Positions 1 to 7,678 of a stretch of 60,712 bases of DNA are shown in pieces (the first letter of the stretch is position 1; the number at the start of each line of letters is the position of its first letter). Both the position numbers and the translations under genes were made by a program. This DNA is from Bacillus methanolicus. Lineage in GTDB: Bacteria > Bacillota > Bacilli > Bacillales > Cytobacillaceae. The DNA is taken from positions 4,714 through 65,425 of the forward strand of contig NZ_VTQX01000018.1 of NCBI RefSeq assembly GCF_008764295.1, read 5' to 3'. The notes beneath the pieces are model-generated. The model had not been told where the DNA came from. It ran no database searches and saw nothing but the letters and a program-made list of their open reading frames with translations.

Positions 1-102
1 GAAAGCTATTTTCTCCTAACGTCGAAAAAGACAGAGGAAAGCTATTTTCTCCTAACGTCGAAAAAGACAGAGGAAAGCTATTTTCTCCTAACGTCGAAAA
101 AG
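1..102. repeat. 36-bp tandem repeat, 2.8 copies, upstream of tRNA-Asp
   Basis: Copies start at 1, 37 and 73. The first two are complete and identical, and the third stops after 30 nt, just before tRNA-Asp. Each unit contains CTATTTTCTCCTAACGTCG. The array may continue left of the window. It lies in a tRNA spacer and looks like slipped-strand or unequal-recombination expansion. No coding or CRISPR character is seen. Confidence 0.9.
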
Positions 103-106
103 CTTT

Positions 107-183
107 GGTCCGGTAGTTCAGTTGGTTAGAATGCCTGCCTGTCACGCAGGAGGTCGCGGGTTCGAGTCCCGTCCGGACCGCCA
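107..183 (+). tRNA. tRNA-Asp (GTC)
   Basis: The 7-bp acceptor stem GGTCCGG/CCGGACC, discriminator G and an encoded CCA are visible. The anticodon loop carries GTC inside the stem CCTGC/GCAGG. The T arm GCGGGTTCGAGTCCCGT is canonical. This is the first tRNA of the cluster in this window. The order Asp-Phe-Tyr-His-Gly resembles part of large Bacillus tRNA clusters with some members missing. Confidence 0.97.
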
Positions 184-235
184 TTTACATATATTCACCG
201 AATTGAAGCTCGTTGTAGGAATAGAATATTATTAT

Positions 236-673
236 GGCTCAGTAGCTCAGTCGGTAGAGCACGGTGAATAAGCTACAAGAAAAGGCAGCAGCGTACTCAT
301 CGAGCAAAGACTTGAATAAGCTTTCTGAGATGAGGACGAAGGACAACGGAAAGATTTGCTGTAGGAACAGAATATTATTATGGCTCAGTAGCTCAGTCGG
401 TAGAGCACGATGAATAAGCTACAAGAAAAGGCAGCAGCGTACTCATCGAGCAACGACTTGAATAAGCTTTCTGAGATGAGGACGAAGGACAACGGAAAGA
501 TTTGCTGTAGGAACAGAATATTATTATGGCTCAGTAGCTCAGTCGGTAGAGCACGGTGAATAAGCTACAAGAAAAGGCAGCAGCGTACTCATCGAGCAAC
601 GACTTGAATAAGCTTTCTGAGATGAGGACGAAGGACAACGGAAAGATTTGCTGTAGGAACAGAATATTATTAT
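236..673. repeat. Three 146-bp tandem units, each beginning with the 5' 26 nt of tRNA-Phe
   Basis: Units start at 236, 382 and 528, and intact tRNA-Phe begins at 674, so the period is exactly 146 bp. Each unit begins with the tRNA-Phe acceptor 5' strand plus D arm (26 nt). A 120-nt segment follows that has no anticodon or T arm and ends in the same TATTATTAT-type flank that precedes the intact tRNA. Units differ by only a few bases (for example CGGTGAATAA versus CGATGAATAA at 262 and 408). Within the 120-nt part, CGTACTCATC and GATGAGGACG form an imperfect inverted repeat, so a transcript could fold. Truncated tRNA copies from tandem duplication are the simplest reading. Confidence 0.92.
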
Positions 674-746
674 GGCTCAGTAGCTCAGTCGGTAGAGCAA
701 AGGACTGAAAATCCTTGTGTCGGCGGTTCGATTCCGTCCTGAGCCA
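674..746 (+). tRNA. tRNA-Phe (GAA)
   Basis: The acceptor GGCTCAG/CTGAGCC, discriminator A, anticodon loop CTGAAAA (GAA) and T arm GGCGGTTCGATTCCGTC are intact. CCA is not encoded. It is the only complete member of the tandem array upstream, so it is presumably the functional gene. Confidence 0.97.
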
Positions 747-756
747 TTTTTTAGTT

Positions 757-840
757 GGAGGGGTAGCGAAGTGGCTAAACGCGGCGGACTGTAAATCCGC
801 TCCTTCGGGTTCGGCGGTTCGAATCCGTCCCCCTCCACCA
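757..840 (+). tRNA. tRNA-Tyr (GTA)
   Basis: This is a class II tRNA of 84 nt with a long variable arm (CTCCTTCGGGTTC region). The acceptor GGAGGGG/CCCCTCC, anticodon GTA in CTGTAAA and an encoded CCA are visible. It lies 10 nt after tRNA-Phe, so the two are probably co-transcribed. Confidence 0.97.
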
Positions 841-979
841 GACATTTTCACTGTAGTGAAAATTAGAGATTCTACTTTGTACGAAACGCAGTGAAGTAAA
901 ATAGCATTCATTAATAGTTTTCGTAATAGCGCTAGTATAGAGCAAAACGGGCAAAGGCATACTTTAATAATAGAATCAT

Positions 980-1056
980 GGCGGTCGTGGCGAAGTGGTT
1001 AACGCATCGGATTGTGGCTCCGACACTCGTGGGTTCGATTCCCATCGATCGCCCCA
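980..1056 (+). tRNA. tRNA-His (GTG)
   Basis: The acceptor GCGGTCG/CGATCGC is preceded by the extra G-1 at 980, which can pair with C73, the hallmark of tRNA-His. The anticodon loop is TTGTGGC and CCA is encoded. The 139 nt between it and tRNA-Tyr contain a short hairpin (CATTTTCACTGTAGTGAAAAT) but no other tRNA. Confidence 0.96.
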
Positions 1057-1109
1057 TTTATATTTCAAAGGTAAGACAAAAACTAATTAATAAAGATTAC
1101 AATAAAAAT

Positions 1110-1180
1110 GCGGGTGTAGTTTAATGGTAAAACCACAGCCTTCCAAGCTGTTGTCGTGGGTTCGATTCCCATCACCCGCT
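1110..1180 (+). tRNA. tRNA-Gly (TCC)
   Basis: The acceptor GCGGGTG/CACCCGC, anticodon loop CTTCCAA (TCC) and T arm GTGGGTTCGATTCCCAT are canonical. CCA is not encoded; TCC follows instead. It is the last tRNA of the cluster before a terminator. Confidence 0.96.
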
Positions 1181-1183
1181 TCC

Positions 1184-1222
1184 TAAAAAGGATGTTCTAG
1201 GTTAGTGCTAGAATATCCTTTT
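1184..1222 (+). terminator. Terminator of the tRNA cluster
   Basis: AAAAAGGATGTTCTAG and CTAGAATATCCTTTTT form a long stem with a U-rich 3' end directly after tRNA-Gly. Confidence 0.85.
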
Positions 1223-1314
1223 TCTTATTTGGCACCTTCTTTTACTTCACAAATAAATCTAGATCAAGTATACTCACAATAACACACAATTCTTATGTGA
1301 TAGGTGGGTTTTAT

Positions 1315-1740
1315 ATGAATAAAAAACCTAAATCAATTCCAAGACCGTTGGTGAGGTTAAATCAATGGGTTATCGTTTTCAGTGTTCTCTTAACCTGGAT
1401 TACTCAGCAAGAAATTATTTTGTTGTTCCCGTTTATTTGTGGTCTTATTGGGCTTATTTTTAAAGTTAATCCGATTATCGCCGCAGGAAGGAAATTTTTA
1501 AGAAAAGCGCCTTCTGCATATATACCTGAAGATTTTGACCAACAGCAGTTTAATCAAGTAATTTCTGTCTTCTGCTTGGGGCTTGGTTATACAGGGTATA
1601 TATTTGGATGGACAATTATTGCCTGGACCTTTACAACTATGGTTGCATTAGCAGCGTTTATTGCAATTCTTGGTTTTTGTATTGGATGTTATATTCGTTT
1701 TCAATGGCAACAGTATCAATATCGAAAATCAATGAGCTGA
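1315..1740 (+). CDS. DUF4395-family membrane protein
   Basis: A 141-aa protein with about four hydrophobic segments (roughly residues 15-32, 35-52, 82-100 and 105-125). The N-terminal IPRPLVRLNQ and the central FNQxISVFCLGLG resemble the DUF4395 family of small integral membrane proteins, whose function is unknown. I start at ATG 1315, 7 nt after AGGTGGG, rather than at the GTG at 1297, which lacks a spaced ribosome site. Some DUF4395 proteins sit beside thioredoxin or rhodanese genes; no such partner is here. It stands alone between the tRNA cluster and a gene-poor stretch. Confidence 0.7.
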   Translation: MNKKPKSIPRPLVRLNQWVIVFSVLLTWITQQEIILLFPFICGLIGLIFKVNPIIAAGRKFLRKAPSAYIPEDFDQQQFNQVISVFCLGLGYTGYIFGWTIIAWTFTTMVALAAFIAILGFCIGCYIRFQWQQYQYRKSMS

Positions 1741-2238
1741 CCAATGATGTAGGGGTGAACTTCCATTTTCAAAAGAAATCCGTTCGAAAGGCTGCTCTTA
1801 TTATGAAACAAGAGCAGTTTGAATTCGAGCGGTTTTTTATGCATAAGGCTAAACTTTTGTAAAAAAAGTAAAATAAAGAGTGAATATTTATAGAATGCTT
1901 GTCCTTCAGGAAATTTTTAGGGAAGCGCCATTGTTTACTGGAATTTTTGCAGATGAGAATGTTTTTCTTCATAATACTGTCAGCTAACTCTGAGGAAAAA
2001 TTTTAAAAAATGGATGAGCTCGCTCAAGCATCTGTTTGTGAGTTTTTAAATTTACATACTGGAATTATTTAATCATTATGTCCAATGAGGAGATTGGGTT
2101 GAATATGCGTCTTTAATACAATCTTTAAAATGGCAGAGTAAAAGGAGATCTATTTACGATTACAGTTCATACTATAAAGGAATCTTTCCAATTAATCTTA
2201 TCAGATGATTCAAGGTAATATCCATTGTTCATGATAGT
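1741..2238. other. Gene-poor stretch, no convincing gene
   Basis: About 500 bp of AT-rich sequence without a start preceded by a good ribosome site. A hairpin CTGCTCTT/AAGAGCAG lies at 1793-1816. A 20-codon frame near 2008 lacks a ribosome site and is not called. Confidence 0.6.
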
Positions 2239-2277
2239 CAAAAACTAGAGGTTACTCCATGAGTAGCCTTCTTTTTT
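2239..2277. terminator. Bidirectional terminator
   Basis: The stem GGTTACTC/GAGTAGCC (2250-2268) has CTTCTTTTTT on its right for the + strand and, read on the - strand, TCTAGTTTTT on its left. It lies just downstream of the small reverse-strand gene at 2281-2400. Confidence 0.7.
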
Positions 2278-2280
2278 GGA

Positions 2281-2400
2281 TCAATCTTGGGTGCTATCCA
2301 ATAATCGGTCAATTTCAATATTCTCTAAAATAAGGTGGCTAACATCCATAGCGAGATCCTCGGTTTCCTCAAGCAGTTGATCGATGTCTGTTTTTACCAT
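2281..2400 (-). CDS. Small acidic protein, 39 aa, unknown
   Basis: On the reverse strand an AAGGAG site sits 7 nt before an ATG that opens a 39-codon frame. It is closed by TGA, with a terminator hairpin 13 nt later. The peptide starts MVKTDIDQLLEETEDLAMDV and ends NIEIDRLLDSTQD. It is strongly acidic, leucine-rich and probably one or two amphipathic helices, with no signal or membrane segment. I do not recognise the family. The ribosome site, the terminator and clean reading make it a likely real gene despite its size. It is divergent from the downstream two-component system, with about 330 bp between them. Confidence 0.6.
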   Translation of the reverse strand: MVKTDIDQLLEETEDLAMDVSHLILENIEIDRLLDSTQD

Positions 2401-2729
2401 AAACAGTTCTCCTTTCTATTTATCAAATCGATATTGTTATATTCACGTTTTTTACTCTTTTAAAACTTGTTTATGTTATATAATGCAGAGTATGTTCGTG
2501 CATTTATAATAAATTTTATTTCTTAAAAAATATGTTCGATACCTTTAACTCGTTTAAAAAAATATGTACTATATGCTTCGTATTGTTAGTGAAAACTATG
2601 GGTGTTTGTATAGAAATAAAGATAAAATAGCAGAAAATATTTGCAAAAAGTTGCTAAAATAATTAAATAGTCTTATGTTAAGTTTGAAAGGAATTTGCAG
2701 TAGATTCAGTTTTTACGGGAGTGGAAAAG

Positions 2730-3434
2730 ATGAATGTTTTAGTAATAGAGGATAATGAAAGTGTTTGTTCCATGATTGATATGTTTTTTTCGAAAGAGGG
2801 TATAAAAGGCGAATATGTCCATGACGGACTAAAAGGGTTTGAACGATATAAGGAAGGGGAGTGGGATCTTTTAATTATTGATTGGATGCTTCCGGGAATG
2901 GACGGTGTTTCAATCTGTAGAAAAATAAGAGGAGAGGGAGATTCGATCCCTATTATTATGTTGACTGCAAAAGATAGTGAATCTGACCAAGTTCTTGGAT
3001 TAGAGATGGGAGCGGATGATTATGTAACAAAGCCATTTAGTCCTTTGGCATTAATGGCTAGAATTCGTGCAATTACGCGCAGAGTTCATTCGGGTCCAAT
3101 GGAGAAGATAGAGAAAGGCTTATTAGTGACGAAACATTTTCAAATCAGTAAGGAAAAAAGAGAAGTTTATTTGGATGGTGAGGCAATTACAAATTTAACA
3201 CCGAAAGAATTTGACCTCCTATACTACTTTGTTCAACATCCAAAGCAAGTTTTCACAAGAGAACAGCTCCTTGATCGTGTTTGGGGTTATCAATTTTATG
3301 GGGACGAGCGAACTGTTGATGTCCATATTAAGAGACTAAGGAAAAAACTAGGTACAGATCACCAACCATTTTTCCATACTGTTTGGGGAGTAGGGTATAA
3401 ATTTGATGAAACGATCCAAACCAGTGAAAATTAA
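2730..3434 (+). CDS. yclJ: OmpR-family response regulator, YclJ-like
   Basis: A 234-aa regulator with an N-terminal receiver domain (acidic pocket IEDNESV, phospho-acceptor Asp51 in DWMLPGMDG, conserved Lys in VTKPFSP) and a C-terminal winged-helix DNA-binding domain (LTPKEFDLLYYFVQHPKQVF, ERTVDVHIKRLRKKL). The sequence closely follows what I remember of B. subtilis YclJ. ATG 2730 is chosen over GTG 2721 because GGGAGTGG is correctly spaced for it. It overlaps the kinase gene by 29 bp, so the two are translationally coupled. B. subtilis yclJK is reported to be induced under oxygen limitation through ResD, which would fit the anaerobic-type glp genes nearby. Confidence 0.85.
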   Translation: MNVLVIEDNESVCSMIDMFFSKEGIKGEYVHDGLKGFERYKEGEWDLLIIDWMLPGMDGVSICRKIRGEGDSIPIIMLTAKDSESDQVLGLEMGADDYVTKPFSPLALMARIRAITRRVHSGPMEKIEKGLLVTKHFQISKEKREVYLDGEAITNLTPKEFDLLYYFVQHPKQVFTREQLLDRVWGYQFYGDERTVDVHIKRLRKKLGTDHQPFFHTVWGVGYKFDETIQTSEN

Positions 3435-4818
3435 GTATTTATATCAACAGCTCATTAGTCATATGGGCGTTCTTTTAGTTGCCTTCCTCATCATGAGTAT
3501 TGTTTTTGCCCACTATGTTGAACGATTAGTGTACCAAAATACGGTTGATGAGCTCGTTTCTTATGGAGAAAATATTCTTAATGATATTACGAGAGGATCA
3601 CGCTCTGTCTCAAATATTGTGAATGAGTATAGTTTGGTTTTGAAAGGGAGAAATATAAGCTTCAGTATTTTTGATCAAGAAGGAAGCCTTCTATATCCTA
3701 GTGGGAATTTACGACTTGTAGATGAAGTTCTCGATCAGATCGCTGAAGGGAAACCTCATGTTGTAAGAAATAGAATTAAACATTCCAATCAAGAAGTTAC
3801 CTTAGTGGCACTACCATATATCATGAATGACACTTTAATTGGGGTAATCCTGTTAACGGCTCCTATAAGTGGCTCAAGAGAGATGATTAGTCAAATTAAT
3901 CAATACCTATTCTTCACCGCTCTCTTGGCATTTGCGCTTGCGATTTTACCAAGTTGGCTCCTTTCGAAGGTTCACGTAAATCGGATAAAACGGATTCAGG
4001 AAGCAACTTCGATGGTATCTAAAGGGGATTACTCTGTCAATCTCCCCCCATCAAATTTTGATGAAATTGGAGAGCTTGCGCAGGATTTTAACCATATGGT
4101 GAAGAAGCTGAACACCGCCGCTGAGGAAATTGAAAGCTTAGAAAACCGCAGAAGGAACTTTATGTCAGATGTTTCCCATGAATTAAGGACGCCATTAACA
4201 ACGATAAGCGGTGTAATTGAAGGTTTGAAAAATGGCATGATTGCGGAAGAAGAAAAAGAAAAAGGGATCAATTTAGTTAGTCAGGAAACAAAGAGATTGA
4301 TTCGTTTAGTTAACGAAAATCTTGACTACGATAAAATTAGGTCCAATCAAATTAAGTTAAAAAAAGAAGACGTACAGTTACGAGAGGTTTTTGAAATTAT
4401 TCAGGAGCAGCTTACGTTACAAGCTGCCGAGAAAAATAATCAGATTGAGATTAAAGTAGAGGAAGATGTTCGAATTCTTGCTGATTATGATCGGCTCATT
4501 CAAATTCTAATTAACATTACGAAAAATAGCATACAATTTACCGAAAATGGCCATATTTGCTTAAAAGGAAGAATGGAAAATAATCATACTGTGATCGAAA
4601 TAGAAGATACGGGAATCGGTATCGATACGATGGAAATTGAAAAAATCTGGCATCGATTTTATAAAGCAGAAATTTCTCGAACCAATAATCCATACGGAGA
4701 ATTTGGTTTAGGGCTCTCAATTGTAAAGCAGCTAATCCATCTTCATCATGGCTCCGTTGAAGTATTTAGTGAAAAAGGAAAAGGTACAAAATTTGTTATA
4801 AAAATTCCTTACAGATGA
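3406..4818 (+). CDS. yclK: Sensor histidine kinase, YclK-like
   Basis: A 470-aa membrane kinase with TM1 at about 15-38, an extracytoplasmic sensor region of about 120 residues, TM2 at about 165-188 and a HAMP segment. The HisKA motif SDVSHELRTPLTT has the phospho-accepting His258. The HATPase carries NITKNSI (N box), DTGIGI (G1) and GEFGLGLSIV (G2). All catalytic boxes are present. It is the cognate partner of the regulator it overlaps. The ligand is unknown, as the sensor region has no domain I recognise. The length agrees with YclK (about 473 aa). Confidence 0.85.
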   Translation: MKRSKPVKIKYLYQQLISHMGVLLVAFLIMSIVFAHYVERLVYQNTVDELVSYGENILNDITRGSRSVSNIVNEYSLVLKGRNISFSIFDQEGSLLYPSGNLRLVDEVLDQIAEGKPHVVRNRIKHSNQEVTLVALPYIMNDTLIGVILLTAPISGSREMISQINQYLFFTALLAFALAILPSWLLSKVHVNRIKRIQEATSMVSKGDYSVNLPPSNFDEIGELAQDFNHMVKKLNTAAEEIESLENRRRNFMSDVSHELRTPLTTISGVIEGLKNGMIAEEEKEKGINLVSQETKRLIRLVNENLDYDKIRSNQIKLKKEDVQLREVFEIIQEQLTLQAAEKNNQIEIKVEEDVRILADYDRLIQILINITKNSIQFTENGHICLKGRMENNHTVIEIEDTGIGIDTMEIEKIWHRFYKAEISRTNNPYGEFGLGLSIVKQLIHLHHGSVEVFSEKGKGTKFVIKIPYR

Positions 4819-5243
4819 GTCCACTTCATAATTGCCTACTTCAAGTTAAAAAACGAATGTCCTTTTGACTTTTACATTATTTTAAGGAGTAAATGCGGAC
4901 ATAAATGATTATAAAACGTTATATTGTTCGTTTTTTAATTAGCGATGGTACATTATGCAATCGATTCAAATAAGCAATATAAAATTATTAATATGGAGTA
5001 AATCGTTTTGAGCATTCGGTGCGATATCGCGACGAGTGCTTTTTGCATTCCTCTATTGGCATTAGTGGACTCAAAGCAAATCAGAAGTTTATCCGACACA
5101 TTTAGAAGGATTATGTATCAAAAGAGAAAAAGGACTAGATTTTTCTCGATTTATTCAGTTCTTCTTAAAAGTTTCGTCACTATTTGTTCATAATTACGGG
5201 ATAAAATTTGCTTAAAGAGCTTGAGAGGTAGGAGGAATTGAAG
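4819..5243 (+). promoter_or_regulatory. yclK-htrA intergenic region with a terminator-like hairpin
   Basis: The hairpin AGCATTCGGTGCGATATCGC/GACGAGTGCT at 5011-5040 is followed by TTTTT and probably ends the yclJK transcript. AAAAAACGAA (4848) and TTCGTTTTTT (4927) form a second, distant inverted repeat. The htrA-type gene's AGGAGG lies at 5230. No clear sigma-A promoter and no gene were identified. Confidence 0.5.
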
Positions 5244-6482
5244 ATGGATGATTTGAACAAGAATGAGATCCAAGTAGTGGAGCAATCGGCTGCTCCTAAA
5301 GATAAAAAACCGAAGTCAAAACTAAAAGGTTTTCTCAGTATGGTAGCTGCGGGAGCAGTTGGTTCAGTTTTAACGATGACAGTTATACCGCAAACTGACT
5401 TTTTTCATGATTACTATCAGCCAGTTGCAGAAGGAAGTGAAAATGTTGCAGGTGCTGCGACACAAGGAAATGAAGTAAATATCATGCCGACATCTACAAA
5501 CAATTCATCGGCTTCAGTTGCAGATATTGTTGACCAAACGGCATCTGCGATTGTAGGAATTATAAACAGACAACAGCAGAACAATCCTTTTTCGAGAACA
5601 TCAGAGGTGGTGGAAAGCGGTTCTGGTTCGGGTGTGATTTTTAAGAAAACAGATGATGTTGCCTACATTGTGACGAACAACCATGTAATTGAAGGGGCAT
5701 CAGAAATCGAAGTTTCGCTTCATAATGGTGAGAAAGTGACAGCTCAATTAATTGGTGCGGATGCACTCACCGATTTAGCTGTCTTGAAAATTGATGCAAA
5801 GTACGCAGATAATGTACTTTCATTTGGAGATTCTTCTACTTTAAGAGCAGGCGACCAAGTGCTAGCGATCGGTAATCCTCTTGGATTGGAATTTTCAAGA
5901 ACAGTCACACAGGGAATTGTTAGTGCTGTAGATCGAAATATCGCCGTTTCAACTTCTGCTGGAGAATGGGAGTTAAATGTTATCCAAACAGATGCAGCTA
6001 TTAACCCAGGCAATAGCGGGGGAGCTCTTATTAATTCACAAGGACAAGTAATTGGCATAAATAGTTTAAAAATATCTGAAAGTGGAGTTGAGGGATTGGG
6101 ATTTGCGATTCCAAGCAATGATGTCGTTCCAATTGTAAATGAAATCATTGAATCAGGAAAAATTAGCCGCCCGTATATGGGAGTTAGTCTTGCCAGCTTA
6201 AATGAAATTCCTCCAGCTTATTACCAAAATCTCCCTGATGATGTGACCGGGGGTGTAATGGTGACATACGTGGACCCCAATTCGGCAGCTGCTGAAGCTG
6301 GTATTAAGGCACAGGATATCATAGTTTCAATTAATGAACAGAAAGTGGAAACTGCCAGTGAATTAAGAAAATATTTGTATACAGAGGCGAAAATTGGCGA
6401 TGAGGTAAAACTGGAGATTTACAGAGAAGGGAAGCTAATCAAGGAAAAAATAACCTTGTCGAACAATATTCAAGCAAGTTGA
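5244..6482 (+). CDS. HtrA/DegP-like membrane-anchored serine protease
   Basis: A 412-aa protein with a short basic cytoplasmic tail, one N-terminal membrane anchor (about residues 32-52) and a low-complexity linker. The trypsin-like domain has the complete triad: His147 in TNNHVIEG, Asp177 in TDLAVL and Ser258 in NPGNSGGAL. A C-terminal PDZ domain follows (about 310-400, GGVMVTYVDPNSAAAEAGI). It should act outside the membrane on misfolded secreted proteins. Bacillus has HtrA, HtrB and YyxA paralogues; length does not settle which this is. ATG 5244 fits AGGAGG at 5230 better than the nearby TTG. Its own regulation is not evident. Confidence 0.9.
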   Translation: MDDLNKNEIQVVEQSAAPKDKKPKSKLKGFLSMVAAGAVGSVLTMTVIPQTDFFHDYYQPVAEGSENVAGAATQGNEVNIMPTSTNNSSASVADIVDQTASAIVGIINRQQQNNPFSRTSEVVESGSGSGVIFKKTDDVAYIVTNNHVIEGASEIEVSLHNGEKVTAQLIGADALTDLAVLKIDAKYADNVLSFGDSSTLRAGDQVLAIGNPLGLEFSRTVTQGIVSAVDRNIAVSTSAGEWELNVIQTDAAINPGNSGGALINSQGQVIGINSLKISESGVEGLGFAIPSNDVVPIVNEIIESGKISRPYMGVSLASLNEIPPAYYQNLPDDVTGGVMVTYVDPNSAAAEAGIKAQDIIVSINEQKVETASELRKYLYTEAKIGDEVKLEIYREGKLIKEKITLSNNIQAS

Positions 6483-6536
6483 TGTACCAATAATAGATCT
6501 TTCGGAAAAAATGAAAGATCTTTCATATAAAATGGA

Positions 6537-6590
6537 GAGGCTAAGTTGAAAGAGCAGCTGGTTACCACCTTTCGACTTGCCTCTTTTTTA
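6537..6590 (+). terminator. Terminator after the htrA-type gene
   Basis: GAGGCTAAGTTGAAAG and CTTTCGACTTGCCTC form a long stem followed by TTTTTT. A smaller GATCTTTC/GAAAGATC hairpin precedes it at 6497-6520. Confidence 0.85.
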
Positions 6591-6705
6591 TTAATAAGGA
6601 ACGCTTTTAGCTGTCCCCTGTTCTGTACAGCTTTTGCAAAAAGATTGCTTTGATGCAGAAGCAATAGGGAGACTATTAAACATACTGTTGGCAATAAATA
6701 AGGTA

Positions 6706-7344
6706 CTATGAATCACGACTCTCTTGTTTAAGCGTTTTTTTTACATCTTTTTTAAATTGCTGGAGTTCTTGCTGAAGTTCTTCTTTGCTTATATCAAGTG
6801 TTTCCATCACATCATGAAATGATTTTTTTTCTTTCTTGTAAGCAATGATTTCTTCTAGTGGTTTTTCACTAAGCTTAGCGAGGGCTGCTGCTCCAATTAA
6901 AAAACGCAAATGAAATCCATCTTTGATATATTTATCGATTTCCTCGTCTGTTTTATTGGCGTATTCCGCTAAGTATTTCTGCACCTCTTTTTCATTATTT
7001 TTAACGAAGGTTTCCCACTTCCGCATAGCGTCAATACGTTTAAATTCTTCCATATCAATTCCGAGCTGTTGAGCTGTTTTTTCCCAAGATTTCGTTTTAT
7101 TGTATGAGTCAAGAACTTCATCGATGTTCTTGTCCGTTTTTTTACTTAATATGGCTGCCATGAAGATATCTTGTTTTGAATATCCCTGTTTCTTTAATTG
7201 TTCCGCCTTTTCATGCTCAATTAACTTATGATGATGTCCATGTTTATGGTCGAACTTATCAGGGGATGCATGAACAAGAGTAGATGATAGGCTACATGTT
7301 AAAGCAACAATAAGAAGTGCTGTTATTATTGTTATTTTTTTCAT
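6706..7344 (-). CDS. Secreted helical protein, unknown function
   Basis: A 212-aa protein with a clear signal peptide (MKK, hydrophobic core, likely cleavage after VHA near residue 26) and a His-rich stretch HKHGHHHK. Two or three related helical modules follow, of the pattern KK-x-I/L-E-x-x-x-x-Y-x-x-x-K-S-(x)n-L-x-I-x-x-E-E (around residues 68-100 and 160-195). The mature part is rich in Lys and Glu. I do not recognise a named family. An AAGGAGAG ribosome site precedes ATG. It converges with the htrA-type gene and is divergent from the glp operon. The His cluster might bind metal, which is inference only. Confidence 0.75.
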   Translation of the reverse strand: MKKITIITALLIVALTCSLSSTLVHASPDKFDHKHGHHHKLIEHEKAEQLKKQGYSKQDIFMAAILSKKTDKNIDEVLDSYNKTKSWEKTAQQLGIDMEEFKRIDAMRKWETFVKNNEKEVQKYLAEYANKTDEEIDKYIKDGFHLRFLIGAAALAKLSEKPLEEIIAYKKEKKSFHDVMETLDISKEELQQELQQFKKDVKKTLKQESRDS

Positions 7345-7537
7345 TAAACATTCTCTCCTTTATTTAAAGATAAATGAACCACGAAGTATATGGTAACCAA
7401 AATATGTAAAAAATATGAGAACTATTTTGTTTTTGTCAAAAAGGGAAAATCTAATTCTCGTTAGTGTTCCCTTTCACAATATTGCCATGAAATCAATCGT
7501 ATCATTGCTAAATCTTATAGTATTCTTATAGTGAAAA

Positions 7538-7627
7538 TATAATAGTTGGCTGGAGAATTGGAGAAGCCGCAAAAAACTGTCTGGGTGAAGTCTGTCTACC
7601 CATCAGGTTTTTTGCGGTTTCTTTTTT
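7538..7627 (+). promoter_or_regulatory. glpA promoter -10 and GlpP-type leader terminator
   Basis: A TATAAT at 7538-7543 precedes the leader element GGAGAATTGGAGA (7552-7564). A strong terminator hairpin follows: AAGCCGCAAAAAACTG pairs with CAGGTTTTTTGCGGTTT, then CTTTTTT. In B. subtilis GlpP bound to glycerol-3-phosphate prevents termination in glp leaders. The same paired GGAGA motif precedes the glpF terminator here, which supports a shared regulator. Confidence 0.75.
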
Positions 7628-7678
7628 AATCGGGAACATATTACGCTGGCCTTATTAAATCAATAGGGAGGAAATGGC

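Noticed and set aside
236..673. CRISPR array
   Set aside because: The units are contiguous 146-bp tandem copies with no unique spacers, and no cas genes are present.
531..960. Two reverse-strand frames across the tRNAs
   Set aside because: They are antisense of tRNA-Phe and tRNA-Tyr (translations such as RGTDSNRRTRRSGFTVRRV are a known artefact of tRNA antisense) and lack ribosome sites.
2008..2070. 20-codon frame in the gene-poor stretch
   Set aside because: No ribosome site at proper spacing and no recognisable peptide features.
5008..5193. 61-codon frame between yclK and the htrA-type gene
   Set aside because: It begins inside a terminator-like hairpin and has no credible protein features.
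2730..6482. CssRS two-component system paired with HtrA
   Set aside because: HtrA proximity suggested CssRS, but the regulator sequence agrees with YclJ much better, and a terminator-like hairpin separates the kinase from the protease gene.
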